Shown: positions 1 through 9,844, numbered from the stretch's first letter. The stretch is 64,000 bases of DNA from Butyrivibrio sp. LC3010 (GCF_000424385.1 NZ_AUJU01000012.1:62001-126000); one strand, 5' to 3'. Notes: a model not told the origin generated them from the sequence alone. A program made the numbers and translations.

Positions 1-1
1 C

Positions 2-1090
2 AGACTTGGTGTTTTTGGATATATGGCAAATGATGAGCTTATGGCTGAGTCTCCTAATAATACCACCGGTAATTACGGACTTTTGGATCAGATCAAGGCA
101 CTTAAGTGGGTTCATGAAAATATCGGAGCCTTTGGCGGGGATCCCGATAACATTACAATAGCCGGTGAATCAGCAGGTTCATCTTCTGTAAATGCTCTTT
201 GTGTATCACCTCTTTCAGAGGGGTTATTTGTAAGAGCAATAGCAGAGAGTAGTGGAATAAATGCTTACAAGCCCTATCATACCTTCAGAGAGATGGAAAA
301 AGCCCTTTCAACAGGTGAAGAGGTAATGCAGGAGTTTTCTGCTAATAATATTGAAGAATTAAGAGATATTGATGCAACAACTATTCTCACCACAAAGTCT
401 GTCAATGACAGTATGTGCGTTGACGGCTATGCCATTACGGAACAGCCTTATCTTACTTATGAAAAAGGTGAAAATCACGAACAGGCTCTTCTTAACGGGT
501 CTAACATGAAAGAAGCAGATGCCTTTGTTATGCCAAGAAAAGTGACTAAGGAGAACTATGAAGAGGAGCTTTCAAAGATTCTTGGTCCCTACGCAGCAGA
601 AGCGGCAGAGCTGATACCTGCAGGAAGTGTAACAAGAGATCAGACATTTATAGTAGATGCCGGAGGAGATGCCAAGGGAAGCATGGCATTTGTTTATAGT
701 GATGCATGGTTTTCCTACAGCCATAATGTTTGGAGCAGATACATGGAGGCGCAGAATAAGCCGGTTTATCAGTATTTCTTTACCAAAACCAACAATCATC
801 TGAGTAATCATCACGCGGGTGAACTCATATATGCTTACGGCAATCTGGATTATTATCCCGGATTATATGATGAGGATGACTACAAGGTTTCTGAAGCCAT
901 GCAGGAATACTGGACAAACTTTGCAAAATACGGAGATCCCAACGGCACAGGCAGCGAACTTCCTAATTGGCCTGTGTGGAACTCTTCAGAGGATAAACTC
1001 TTAGAATTAAATGATGAGATAAAACTCATAGACAATCCATATCATGAGCTTAACAAAATCATAGATAAATATCAGGAAGAGCTTAAGTAA
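2..1090 (+). CDS. type-B carboxylesterase, 5' truncated by window edge
   Basis: C-terminal part of an alpha/beta-hydrolase esterase of the carboxylesterase type-B family (COesterase). The reading frame is open from base 2, where it encodes RLGVFGYM, the conserved stretch before the nucleophile elbow, so the ATG at 23 is internal and the gene starts outside the window. The nucleophile serine lies in GESAGS (about 57 residues into the visible part), with the usual GGDPDNITIAGESAG context. HHAGEL near the C-terminus is the expected catalytic histidine. The enzyme would hydrolyse carboxylic esters; in a fibre-degrading organism deacetylation or deferuloylation is possible but substrate cannot be read. 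No signal peptide can be judged. No terminator hairpin is obvious before the next leader. Confidence 0.9.
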   Translation, partial: RLGVFGYMANDELMAESPNNTTGNYGLLDQIKALKWVHENIGAFGGDPDNITIAGESAGSSSVNALCVSPLSEGLFVRAIAESSGINAYKPYHTFREMEKALSTGEEVMQEFSANNIEELRDIDATTILTTKSVNDSMCVDGYAITEQPYLTYEKGENHEQALLNGSNMKEADAFVMPRKVTKENYEEELSKILGPYAAEAAELIPAGSVTRDQTFIVDAGGDAKGSMAFVYSDAWFSYSHNVWSRYMEAQNKPVYQYFFTKTNNHLSNHHAGELIYAYGNLDYYPGLYDEDDYKVSEAMQEYWTNFAKYGDPNGTGSELPNWPVWNSSEDKLLELNDEIKLIDNPYHELNKIIDKYQEELK

Positions 1091-1161
1091 TAGATATTCC
1101 CTTTAACCCTTTAGTGTGATAAAATCATAAAGTATATATAAAAAAATGAAAAAAGAGGACT

Positions 1162-1213
1162 GACCTAAGGAATCCATCGCAATCGGTACCCCTTAGGTCG
1201 AAGACTAAAGGGG
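1162..1213 (+). promoter_or_regulatory. structured leader with alternative Shine-Dalgarno hairpins (copy 1)
   Basis: Bases 1162-1170 (GACCTAAGG) and 1191-1199 (CCTTAGGTC) form a perfect 9-bp stem around a 20-nt loop. The second arm, extended to 1189-1199, can instead pair with 1203-1213 (GACTAAAGGGG) across a GAA loop, and that arm holds the ribosome site of the symporter gene. The two pairings exclude each other, as in riboswitches that act on translation. A closely similar element lies on the minus strand at 25005-25042. I do not recognise a named RNA family. Structure is seen; ligand and switching are inference. Confidence 0.6.
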
Positions 1214-1220
1214 AGTAAAT

Positions 1221-2774
1221 ATGACAACAGCACAAATAGGTATTATCATCTCAATTTTGGCATACTTAGCTATGATGTTGCTGGTGGGATTTGTAAGCGC
1301 CAGAGATACTAATGATGTCAGTGATTTTTATCTGGGAGGAAGAAAGCTTGGACCTTTTGTGACAGCCATGAGTGCAGAGGCCTCAGATATGAGTTCTTAT
1401 CTGCTCATGGGTCTGCCGGGTCTGGCTTATTTTTCAGGAATAGCAGATGCAGGATGGACTGCAATCGGGCTTATTGTAGGAACATATCTGAACTGGCTCT
1501 TCACAGCAAGGAGACTCAGGAATTACACTGAAAAGCTTGATGCTATTACCATTCCTGATTATTTCAGAAAGAGATTTCGCGATAATAGCAACATTTTACT
1601 GTGTCTCGGAGCTATATTTATCATTATTTTCTTTATTCCTTACACAGCTTCAGGATTTTCAGCCTGCGGAAAATTGTTCTCATCACTTTTTGGTGTGAAT
1701 TATCAGCTTGCGATGATCGTTTCGGCTGTAATCATTATCGGCTACACTACAACGGGAGGCTTTCTTGCAGCTTCAAAGACTGATTTTATCCAGTCAATCG
1801 TTATGACCATTGCACTGTTTTTTGTACTTGGATATGGTATATATTCTGTCGCAGGTATATCTTCCGTAATCGATATTTCAAAAAGCATATCAGGATTTTT
1901 GGAGCTCAGTGAAACTCATAACAATATAACAGATGCCGCTGATGCGTATGGCTTATTTAATAAGATTACGATGTTCTGCTGGGGACTTGGATATTTCGGA
2001 ATGCCACATATTCTCTTAAGATTTATGGCTGCCCGTAAGGCTACTGACTTAAAATTATCCAGAAGAATAGCATCTGTATGGGTTGTTTTTTCACTGTTTA
2101 TAGCAGTATTCCTTGGAGTAGTCGGAAGAGCAATGACAGAGGCAAATGTTCTGGAATCTCTTATTGATCCTGAGAATCCCGGAAGTTCTTCCAAAGCAGA
2201 GACTCTGATAGTTGTTTTAGCTCATCAGATAAGTGAAAATGGCTTTTTCTTTGCACTTTTAGCTGGTGTAGTACTGGCAGGAATTCTTGCTTCAACCATG
2301 TCTACGGCAGATTCTCAGCTGATTGCAGCATCTTCAGCGGTTTCTGAAAATATTATTCAGGAGACCTTTGGTATTAAGCTTAATGAGAAAGCTGCTATGC
2401 TTACTGCCCGCATTACACTTATTGTTGTAGCAGTATTTGGGGTATTAATTGCATGGAATCCCAATAGTTCGGTATTTGGTATTGTATCATTTGCATGGGC
2501 TGGTTTTGGTGCGGTATTCGGACCTGCAATGATTATGTCACTGTATTGGAAAAGAACAAATAAATTCGGTGTTATGGCAGGCATGATTTCTGGCGGCAGC
2601 ATGGTATTTTTGTGGAAATATTATGTAAGACCTATCGGTGGCTTCTGGGATCTTTATGAGCTTGCACCTGCATTTATTGTAGCGTTAGTATTTATAGTAA
2701 TTGTAAGTCTTTTAACAAAGGCACCAGAGCAGGATATTTTGGACGAATTTGAACATGTATCCAAAATGTCTTAA
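1221..2774 (+). CDS. sodium/solute symporter, PutP (proline) type
   Basis: 517-residue integral membrane protein of the solute:sodium symporter (SSS) family, most like sodium/proline symporters. About 13 hydrophobic segments are visible. The diagnostic Na+-site segment STMSTADSQL is near residue 360, and the N-terminal region has the ASDMSSYLLMGLPG stretch typical of PutP. It would import proline or a related solute with Na+. The start follows AAAGGGGAG at 1207-1215. It heads a probable operon with an epimerase 29 bp downstream, although neither partner explains a proline role. Translation is likely controlled by the leader at 1162-1213. Substrate remains open among proline-like solutes. Confidence 0.88.
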   Translation: MTTAQIGIIISILAYLAMMLLVGFVSARDTNDVSDFYLGGRKLGPFVTAMSAEASDMSSYLLMGLPGLAYFSGIADAGWTAIGLIVGTYLNWLFTARRLRNYTEKLDAITIPDYFRKRFRDNSNILLCLGAIFIIIFFIPYTASGFSACGKLFSSLFGVNYQLAMIVSAVIIIGYTTTGGFLAASKTDFIQSIVMTIALFFVLGYGIYSVAGISSVIDISKSISGFLELSETHNNITDAADAYGLFNKITMFCWGLGYFGMPHILLRFMAARKATDLKLSRRIASVWVVFSLFIAVFLGVVGRAMTEANVLESLIDPENPGSSSKAETLIVVLAHQISENGFFFALLAGVVLAGILASTMSTADSQLIAASSAVSENIIQETFGIKLNEKAAMLTARITLIVVAVFGVLIAWNPNSSVFGIVSFAWAGFGAVFGPAMIMSLYWKRTNKFGVMAGMISGGSMVFLWKYYVRPIGGFWDLYELAPAFIVALVFIVIVSLLTKAPEQDILDEFEHVSKMS

Positions 2775-2803
2775 GCATCGGACCAAATAAGGAGGATTTA
2801 CGG

Positions 2804-3832
2804 ATGAAGAAAAAGGCATTATTTATCGGTGGAACAGGTACAATAAGTACTGCAATCGTGAAACGTCTTGTCAATGAGCTTGATTGGGACGTATGGGTTC
2901 TTAATCGTGGAAACCGCTCAGAGGTCCTCCCGAAGGATACACATTTTATCACAGCTGATATCAATAATGAAAAAGAGGTCCTGGAAAAGATTGGAGACCT
3001 TACCTTTGACTGTGTATGCGAATTTATCGGTTTTACCGTAGAGCAGGTTGAGCGTGACTACAGGCTTTTCAAGGGAAAGACAAAGCAGTACATATACACA
3101 AGTTCTGCATCAGCTTATAACAAGCCCGCAGCAAATTATGTGATTACGGAAGGCACTACCCTTGCCAATCCTCACTGGGAATATTCCAGAAATAAGATCG
3201 CCTGTGAGGAGTTTCTTATGGAGAAATACCGCAAGGAAGGATTCCCTGTAACAATTGTAAGACCCAGCCACACCTATGATGAGAGAAGTATTCCTGTAGG
3301 TGTTCACGGACAATACGGTTCCTATCAGGTATTAAAGCGTATGATGGAGGGAAAACCGGTAATTGTTCACGGAGACGGATCATCTTTGTGGCATCTAACC
3401 TTTAATAAGGATTTTGCCATTGGATATACAGGCCTTATGGGCAACAGACATGCCTTTGGTGAAGCTTTCCAGATAACCGGAGATGAGGTTCTTACCTGGG
3501 ATCAGATACATCAGACAGTTGCGGATATCCTTTCAGTAGAGCCGAAGCTTTATCATGTTTCTTCAGAATTCTTAAGTGCTGTAGGCGAAAAATACGGCTA
3601 TGACTTCGAGGGAGGCCTTATAGGAGATAAAGCTGTTTCCGTAGTTTTTGATAACAGTAAATTAAAGAGACTTGTTCCCGAAATGACTACTACAGTCAGA
3701 TTCGATGAGGGAGCACGCATAGCTATTGACTACATACTTTCACATCCTGAGTGTCAGAAGGAAGATCCGGAATTCGACAGCTGGTGTGATAAGGTCATTG
3801 CAGCATTAGAGGATGCAAAGAATAAAATATAA
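2804..3832 (+). CDS. NAD(P)-dependent epimerase/dehydratase, extended SDR fold
   Basis: 342-residue Rossmann-fold protein. The N-terminal nucleotide motif is FIGGTGTIS (residues 8-16), close to the GxxGxxG of extended short-chain dehydrogenases with serine at the last position. YSRNK near residue 125 fits the YxxxK catalytic pair. Members of this family act on nucleotide sugars or other sugar derivatives; the substrate is not readable. ATAAGGAGG precedes the ATG by 8 bases. It sits between the symporter and the threonine-aldolase-like gene and is probably cotranscribed with them, so a role in modifying an imported compound is possible but unproven. Confidence 0.85.
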   Translation: MKKKALFIGGTGTISTAIVKRLVNELDWDVWVLNRGNRSEVLPKDTHFITADINNEKEVLEKIGDLTFDCVCEFIGFTVEQVERDYRLFKGKTKQYIYTSSASAYNKPAANYVITEGTTLANPHWEYSRNKIACEEFLMEKYRKEGFPVTIVRPSHTYDERSIPVGVHGQYGSYQVLKRMMEGKPVIVHGDGSSLWHLTFNKDFAIGYTGLMGNRHAFGEAFQITGDEVLTWDQIHQTVADILSVEPKLYHVSSEFLSAVGEKYGYDFEGGLIGDKAVSVVFDNSKLKRLVPEMTTTVRFDEGARIAIDYILSHPECQKEDPEFDSWCDKVIAALEDAKNKI

Positions 3833-3900
3833 TGATGTAATTTCTGAACGCAATAAAGAAAAGCGTTCAAGGATCATCACTTTTGACAGGAGCATACAAC

Positions 3901-4977
3901 GTGAGTAACAAAATATCTTTTTCCAGTGATTATACTAAGGGAGCGCATCCAAAAATATTAGAGCGATTAAGTCAGACTAATTTTGAGCCAAATACCGGTT
4001 ATGGTACGGATAAATATTGTGAAAGCGCAGCCGGTAAGATAAAGGAAGCATGTAATTGTCCTGATGCGGATGTTTTCTTCCTTGTAGGTGGAACCCAGAC
4101 AAATCAGACTATTATAGACATGCTGCTTAATCCCTATGAGGGAGTGGTTGCAGCAGAAACAGGTCATGTGGCAGCCCATGAAGCGGGAGCGATAGAGTTT
4201 TCCGGTCATAAAGTACTGACACTTCCAAGCGTCAAAGACAGCATGGCAGGTGAGAAAACCAGATATTCCGATCAGATTGGTAAAATTGATGCCGCAGATC
4301 TTAAGGCTTTTATCAAGGCTTTTTATGCTGATGATAACCATGAACACATGGTTTTTCCCGGAGCAGTATATATTTCACATCCGACAGAATACGGAACTCT
4401 TTACACTAAGTCAGAGCTTACAGAGATTTCCAATGTCTGCAAAGAGTTTGAAATTCCGCTATTTCTTGACGGAGCAAGGCTTGGCTATGGTCTTATGAGC
4501 GACAGAACGGACGTTACAATACAGGATATTGCAAGTCTTGTTGATGTTTTTTACATCGGAGGAACCAAGGTCGGAGCTTTGTTTGGAGAGGCTGTGGTAT
4601 TTACAAAAGGAGTTACCACTAAGCATCCCATACCTGTAATTAAGCAGCATGGCGCGCTTCTTGCCAAAGGCTGGCTGTTGGGACTACAGTTTGATACATT
4701 ATTTACTGACAATCTTTATTTTGATATCAGTAAAAATGCTATTGATATGGCAAATATGCTTAAGGAAGGACTCATAAGCAAGGGGTATCAGCTTTATATC
4801 GATTCTCCTACGAACCAGCAGTTTATTGTTCTTGAGGATGACAAGCTAAAAGCACTTTCAGAGAACGTAGTATACGGATTCTGGGAGAAACTTGATGATA
4901 CTCACACTGTTATAAGGCTCGCAACAGATTGGGCTACAACAAAAGAAGATATAGATAAATTAATGTCCTATATGTAG
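3901..4977 (+). CDS. low-specificity L-threonine aldolase family PLP enzyme
   Basis: 358-residue fold-type-I PLP enzyme of the beta-eliminating lyase/threonine aldolase family, which cleaves threonine or other beta-hydroxy amino acids to glycine and an aldehyde. FSSDYTKGAHP at the start, FLDGARLGYG (PLP-binding aspartate) and the Schiff-base lysine in YIGGTKVG (about K223) are all present. I chose GTG at 3901 because AGGAG lies 8 bases before it; the in-frame TTG at 3883 has no ribosome site. The length matches the family. A terminator hairpin follows, so this closes the symporter-epimerase-aldolase unit. Confidence 0.88.
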   Translation: MSNKISFSSDYTKGAHPKILERLSQTNFEPNTGYGTDKYCESAAGKIKEACNCPDADVFFLVGGTQTNQTIIDMLLNPYEGVVAAETGHVAAHEAGAIEFSGHKVLTLPSVKDSMAGEKTRYSDQIGKIDAADLKAFIKAFYADDNHEHMVFPGAVYISHPTEYGTLYTKSELTEISNVCKEFEIPLFLDGARLGYGLMSDRTDVTIQDIASLVDVFYIGGTKVGALFGEAVVFTKGVTTKHPIPVIKQHGALLAKGWLLGLQFDTLFTDNLYFDISKNAIDMANMLKEGLISKGYQLYIDSPTNQQFIVLEDDKLKALSENVVYGFWEKLDDTHTVIRLATDWATTKEDIDKLMSYM

Positions 4978-4995
4978 GGTATATTTTGTGATTAT

Positions 4996-5038
4996 AAAAA
5001 GGAACATTCGTTGTTGATACTACGGATGTTCCTTTTTC
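4996..5038 (+). terminator. rho-independent terminator
   Basis: AAAAAGGAACAT at 4996-5007 pairs with ATGTTCCTTTTT at 5026-5037, giving a long stem with a T-rich 3' end just after the threonine-aldolase-like gene. Confidence 0.85.
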
Positions 5039-5119
5039 TGAAATTGTTATATTATGTTTATGAGGGTTTCATAATAACTTGTTATTATTAATGAGAGTCT
5101 TATGAAGAGGGGGCAAAAT

Positions 5120-6424
5120 ATGTTCAATTCAATTCTTGATTTATTGTTGTTTTTCCTGATATCTCTAGGATACTGGAAAATCTTCAATAAATGTGGTATT
5201 AAGTCTTTTTGGGCGTTTATCCCTTTTGCAAGGGAATATCATATATCTTTGTGCGCAGACAGGGAGCTTGAGGGACGGGTATATACTATCCATTCCGCTA
5301 TTGCTTATGTCATTTTATCCCTGAACCATATCATTAAAAATGAGATGGCGGTTGCTCTTCTTACAATCGTATTGCTGGCGGTATATATATCAAGATATGT
5401 TTATCAGATAAGAATATACCTGGGTCTTATAAAAGTCTTTGAAAGAAAGAAAAACTTCATATGGCTGTTGGTCATATTTGAAGTTCCTGCTCTTTTATAT
5501 CTCGGTTTTTCAAAAAAATGCATGCCTAACAAAAAGTTTATAGATTACAGAAAGCTGGATGGCGCTATGGTCAGCGGAGTAGAGACCGAGGATACGGATA
5601 GCGGACTGTCTGTAAATATAAACGAAAGAACCACATTTGAGTTTTTTAAGAAAATTATGCTACTTAAGGACATCCACATGACTATTCCAAGGGGGCGCAT
5701 GGTTTTGCTTCTGGGAGGGTCCGGTGCAGGAAAAACCACCTTTGTAAATGCTGTTACAGGCTACGAAAAGGCAGATGCTACGGTTAAGCTTGATGGGAAT
5801 GATATTTATGAAGAATACTCCAAGATGATTTATGATGTTGGATTCGTCCCCCAACAGGATTTGATGAGGGATAATGACACAGTTCTTCTTACTTTATCGG
5901 ATGCTGCTTCATTAAGACTTCCATCAAGCGTTGGATTTATTGAGATAAACGAAAGAATCAATCATGTACTAAAAGAGTTTGGTCTTGAATCCGTAAAGAA
6001 CAGCCTTGTTGAGAAGCTTTCAGGAGGACAGCGAAAACGATTGTCCATAGCGATGGAGTATATTTCCGATCCCTCCCTGTTTATTCTTGATGAGCCTGAT
6101 TCGGGGCTTGACGGAGTTGTAGCAAGGAGCATTTTTGAAAAGCTTAGAGCGATAGCGGATGAAGGAAAAATTGTAATAGTAATATCCCACACTCCCGACA
6201 GAGTTGCAGATTTGTTTGATGATCTTATAGTTCTTGCAAAGGATAAGACAAGAGCCGGAAGACTGGCGTGGTATGGGCCGTTAAAGGAAGCCTATGAGTT
6301 CTTTGGAGCTGATTCTTTGGAGGATGTTCTTCTTACGATTAACCAGAAAGAGGAAGGCGGTCAGGGAAGAGCAGACGAATTTGTCGAGGAATATGCTAAA
6401 CGAATCATAGAAAAGGTTGGGTGA
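5120..6424 (+). CDS. ABC transporter ATPase with N-terminal membrane domain (ABCG-like)
   Basis: 434 residues. The first ~140 residues hold several hydrophobic segments of the DUF5684 type (SLGYWKIFNKCGIKSFWAFIPFAREY). A complete ABC ATPase follows: Walker A GGSGAGKTT near residue 203, signature LSGGQRKRLSIAMEY, Walker B LFILDEPDSGLDG and the switch histidine in VISHTPDR. The layout resembles ABCG/White half-transporters but with the membrane part first and unlike the usual permease fold. AGAGGGGG at 5106-5113 decides for ATG 5120 rather than the in-frame ATG 5102. The stop overlaps the start of the next gene, which supplies a permease-like subunit. Probably an exporter; substrate unknown. 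Confidence 0.85.
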   Translation: MFNSILDLLLFFLISLGYWKIFNKCGIKSFWAFIPFAREYHISLCADRELEGRVYTIHSAIAYVILSLNHIIKNEMAVALLTIVLLAVYISRYVYQIRIYLGLIKVFERKKNFIWLLVIFEVPALLYLGFSKKCMPNKKFIDYRKLDGAMVSGVETEDTDSGLSVNINERTTFEFFKKIMLLKDIHMTIPRGRMVLLLGGSGAGKTTFVNAVTGYEKADATVKLDGNDIYEEYSKMIYDVGFVPQQDLMRDNDTVLLTLSDAASLRLPSSVGFIEINERINHVLKEFGLESVKNSLVEKLSGGQRKRLSIAMEYISDPSLFILDEPDSGLDGVVARSIFEKLRAIADEGKIVIVISHTPDRVADLFDDLIVLAKDKTRAGRLAWYGPLKEAYEFFGADSLEDVLLTINQKEEGGQGRADEFVEEYAKRIIEKVG

Positions 6425-7374
6425 AAAAAATGGCTGCTAAGATAAAAAGGCATAGAGGAAGATTTTCTCAGACTATCATCTATTTGGGAAAACATTTCAG
6501 AATGTTTCTTTTTGAGAATGACTGGAAGGTTCTGCCGATGTCGGCAGTAATTGCAGGTCTTGTTTATTTTGCGGTTGGAGGGAATCTCTTTAAAACAATG
6601 GAAGGCACGCTGATGGGAACTTTTGCCCTGGCATGTGTATGTATTTGGAATGGCTTTTTCAATTCCATCCAGGTAATATGCAGAGAGCGTGCGATAATCA
6701 AAAGAGAGCACAGGTCAGGACTTCACATGAGTGCATATGTAGCCTCGCATATGATTTATCAGGCAATTCTATGCATTTTACAGGTTGCGATTATGATTGG
6801 CGTCTGTCATCTTATGGAAATCCAATTGCCACAAAGGAGTCTTATTACAAAATGGCCAATCATAGATTTTGGACTTACCCTTTTTCTTATTACATATTGC
6901 GCTGATATGTGTGCGCTTTTAATCTCAGCTTTTGCAACAACGCCTACCGCGGCTATGACTATCATGCCGTTTTTGCTCATAGTTCAGCTCTTATTTTCCG
7001 GTGCATTCTTTTCACTTCCTGAAAAAGCAATGCCATTTACATATCTTACGGCAACCAAATGGGGGCTGACGGCAATGTGCGCCCAGGGGGACTATAATTC
7101 CCTGCCGATGGTATCTATCTGGAATAGTGCCATTAAGATGAAAAATGTTGAAATAGAAGGAGAAAAGCCTTTTCAGGAGGCACTGGTCTATATTGAAAAA
7201 AACAATATGAGAGATGATCTTTTAATGAGATGTGCCCAGCAGAACCAGGAACCGAAATACGATTTTGACAAAGATATAGTGTTAGGAGCCTGGAGCTGGC
7301 TGATTTTGTGGACAGTAATATATATTATTTTAGCCACAATATTACTGGAGTTCATTGACAGAGATAAAAGATAA
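6421..7374 (+). CDS. ABC-2-type permease partner
   Basis: 317-residue membrane protein with about six hydrophobic segments, matching an ABC-2/ABCG transmembrane half. CRERAIIKREHRSGLHMSAYVASHM resembles the elbow helix of ABCG permeases, and a hydrophilic loop before the last helix is usual. The GTG start at 6421 overlaps the TGA of the ATPase gene (GTGA), so the two are translationally coupled. An in-frame ATG at 6430 is an alternative. With the upstream ATPase it would form one transporter. Substrate is not readable. Confidence 0.78.
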   Translation: MKKMAAKIKRHRGRFSQTIIYLGKHFRMFLFENDWKVLPMSAVIAGLVYFAVGGNLFKTMEGTLMGTFALACVCIWNGFFNSIQVICRERAIIKREHRSGLHMSAYVASHMIYQAILCILQVAIMIGVCHLMEIQLPQRSLITKWPIIDFGLTLFLITYCADMCALLISAFATTPTAAMTIMPFLLIVQLLFSGAFFSLPEKAMPFTYLTATKWGLTAMCAQGDYNSLPMVSIWNSAIKMKNVEIEGEKPFQEALVYIEKNNMRDDLLMRCAQQNQEPKYDFDKDIVLGAWSWLILWTVIYIILATILLEFIDRDKR

Positions 7375-7504
7375 TAGGTTAAGCAATAATTGCAAATAGA
7401 TAAACAAAATTGAATATATACTTTGGATGGTATTCCGTTCATAATCATTTGTAATGACCATGTTCAGAAATTGAAGAAAAGTGGGGAAAGAAGGTATTTG
7501 AATT

Positions 7505-9844
7505 ATGATGGACGTTGTGCCTGCAAAGGGAAGAAGCATTTCTAAAGTATATGAAGAAAATGATGCTGTTTTTATGGTGTCTGAAGCCGGTGTTTTGAGG
7601 ATTATTCCACAAAAGGGAGGAATAGTCAGAGTTTCTTTTTCCGGTGACGGGAGCTTTAACGAGGAGCAGGGAAAAGACTTTTTGGACTATCGCGGAAGCT
7701 TAAATTATGAAATTTTGGGTGATGTAACTGATGAAAATATGGAATATATCAGCATAAAGACAGATGAAGGAACTGTCAGAGTACATAAAAAGTCCGGAGT
7801 TATTTCATTTTATGATAATAAAGGACAGCTCCTGCTTTCAGAGGATAAAAAACATCCAAGAGAGCTTGAGAAAATCCCGTTATTCAGGACAGCTAAAGCC
7901 GACAGGGTGCAGATCGAAGAGGTTGTGACTGCAGACGGAGTAAAGAAAAGGATCAAGGCGGCTGATAAAGAACAGTATGGTGAGGCATACAAGACAAGGA
8001 TTTTCTTTGATTTTCAGGAGAACGAGCTTTTAACAGGATTTGGACAGGGAGAGCATGGTGAGTGGAATTTAAGGAAACGCACTTACTATGTACATCAGGC
8101 AAATAAGAAAATTGGGATTCCAATGATGGTTTCCAGCAGGAAATATGGAATCCTTTTAAGCACAAATTCTCTTTTTATGTTCTGTGAGGATGAAGAGAAG
8201 GCATATATTCAGACAGAAGCAGATCATTATCTGGATTATTTTTTCCTGTTTGGAAAAGATCTTTTTGATGTAGTTAGAAATTACAGAAGGATAACAGGAA
8301 AAGCTGCCATGCTGCCAATGTGGGCATACGGCTACATTCAGTCAAAGGAGCGATATTGTGATCAGGAAGAAATCCTGAAAACAGCGGAGGAATTCAGGAA
8401 AAGGGATATAGGTGTTGACTGCCTTGTGCTTGACTGGATGAGCTGGGAGGATAACAAATGGGGACAAAAGAGTTTTGATAAAAAGCGGTTTCCTGACCCG
8501 AAGGCTATGATAGCAGGGCTTCATAGGAAGGGAATTCATTTTATGATGTCCATTTGGCCCAATATGAGTGCAGGGACAGAGAATAATGAAGAATTTAAGA
8601 AGAAAGATCTTTTGTTTCCGGGAACTGATATTTACAATGCGTTTTCCAAAGAAGGAAGAGATCTTTACTGGTCACAGGCCCAAAGGGCACTGTATCCTCA
8701 TGGAGTTGATGCCTGGTGGTGTGATTCAAGCGAACCCATAACCCCTGAGTGGACACATCTGGTAGAACCCTCTGATGGGGAAAAATACTATGAGTATAAG
8801 CAGGATGCATCAAATATGATGCCCTTTGAGCTTGCAAATGCATTTGGTAAATATCATGCCATGACCATATGGGATGGGCAAAGAAGCAGTTCATTAGAAA
8901 AGAGAGTAGTAAACCTGACAAGAAGCGGATGGTCTGGAAGTCAGAAGTATGGAACCATACTTTGGTCAGGAGATATTGCTGCCAGCTGGAATACACTTAA
9001 AAACCAGGTCAGAGCCGCGTTGCAGTTTGCTTCAAGCGGAATGCCCTATTGGACCCTTGATGCAGGAGCCTTTTTTGTAAAAAAAGGAATACAGTGGTTC
9101 TGGAATGGTGATTTTAGTGACGGAATAGATGAAGCATATAAGAAGCTATATGTAAGATGGCTTGAATTTGCCGCATATCTCCCTGTATTCAGGGCTCATG
9201 GTACTGATGTGGACAGAGAACCCTGGGCATTTGGAGATAGAGGCGATAAGTACTATGAAGCTATCTGCGATACCATAAAAAACAGATACAAACTTCTTCC
9301 ATATATCTACTCAATTGGCGCTGCGGCTCATTTTGATGATGCGATGATCATAAGGCCACTTATGTTTGATTTTGCATCTGATGGAAAAGCTGTAGATATT
9401 GCAGATCAGTTTATGTTTGGTGACAGTCTTATGATATGCCCTGTGATAAGTGAGTCTGACAGGAGAGAAGTTTATCTGCCTTCAGAATGTGATTGGTACG
9501 ATTTTTACACCGATGAAGTATTTAATGGTGGTCAGACCATTCAATATACCAGTCCTCTTGAAAGTATCCCGGTATTTGTAAGAGCAGGGGCGATTATACC
9601 CACAGGGAAGCCTGCCGGATGTACAGAATATATGGATGGGGATGATATAGAAGTTGTAATCTATCCCGGAGCTGATACGAAATTCAGATTATATGAAGAT
9701 GCCGGGGACGGTTACGGCTATGAAAACGGAGAGTATGTTATTACAGATTTTTCCTGGAATGATAAGGATAGGAATTTTTCCTATGAATCTGTAGGAGATA
9801 TGAGATTTAGAAAAGGCAAAATAAATTATAAGATAATCCATTAG
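7505..9844 (+). CDS. GH31 glycoside hydrolase (alpha-glucosidase/alpha-xylosidase type)
   Basis: 779-residue glycoside hydrolase of family 31, without signal peptide, so cytoplasmic. An N-terminal beta domain (about 1-250) precedes the TIM barrel. The catalytic nucleophile is D407 in DAWWCDSSEP and the acid/base is D490 in LWSGDIAASW. YIQSKERYCDQEEI and FRAHGTD are further family signatures. The WW(C/M)D(S/A)SEP form is typical of the alpha-xylosidase/transglucosidase side of the family, so xyloglucan or isoprimeverose processing is possible; alpha-glucosidase is the alternative. ATG 7505 is followed by a second ATG at 7508. The gene stands alone between an exporter and an amino-acid-type ABC operon. 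Confidence 0.9.
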   Translation: MMDVVPAKGRSISKVYEENDAVFMVSEAGVLRIIPQKGGIVRVSFSGDGSFNEEQGKDFLDYRGSLNYEILGDVTDENMEYISIKTDEGTVRVHKKSGVISFYDNKGQLLLSEDKKHPRELEKIPLFRTAKADRVQIEEVVTADGVKKRIKAADKEQYGEAYKTRIFFDFQENELLTGFGQGEHGEWNLRKRTYYVHQANKKIGIPMMVSSRKYGILLSTNSLFMFCEDEEKAYIQTEADHYLDYFFLFGKDLFDVVRNYRRITGKAAMLPMWAYGYIQSKERYCDQEEILKTAEEFRKRDIGVDCLVLDWMSWEDNKWGQKSFDKKRFPDPKAMIAGLHRKGIHFMMSIWPNMSAGTENNEEFKKKDLLFPGTDIYNAFSKEGRDLYWSQAQRALYPHGVDAWWCDSSEPITPEWTHLVEPSDGEKYYEYKQDASNMMPFELANAFGKYHAMTIWDGQRSSSLEKRVVNLTRSGWSGSQKYGTILWSGDIAASWNTLKNQVRAALQFASSGMPYWTLDAGAFFVKKGIQWFWNGDFSDGIDEAYKKLYVRWLEFAAYLPVFRAHGTDVDREPWAFGDRGDKYYEAICDTIKNRYKLLPYIYSIGAAAHFDDAMIIRPLMFDFASDGKAVDIADQFMFGDSLMICPVISESDRREVYLPSECDWYDFYTDEVFNGGQTIQYTSPLESIPVFVRAGAIIPTGKPAGCTEYMDGDDIEVVIYPGADTKFRLYEDAGDGYGYENGEYVITDFSWNDKDRNFSYESVGDMRFRKGKINYKIIH

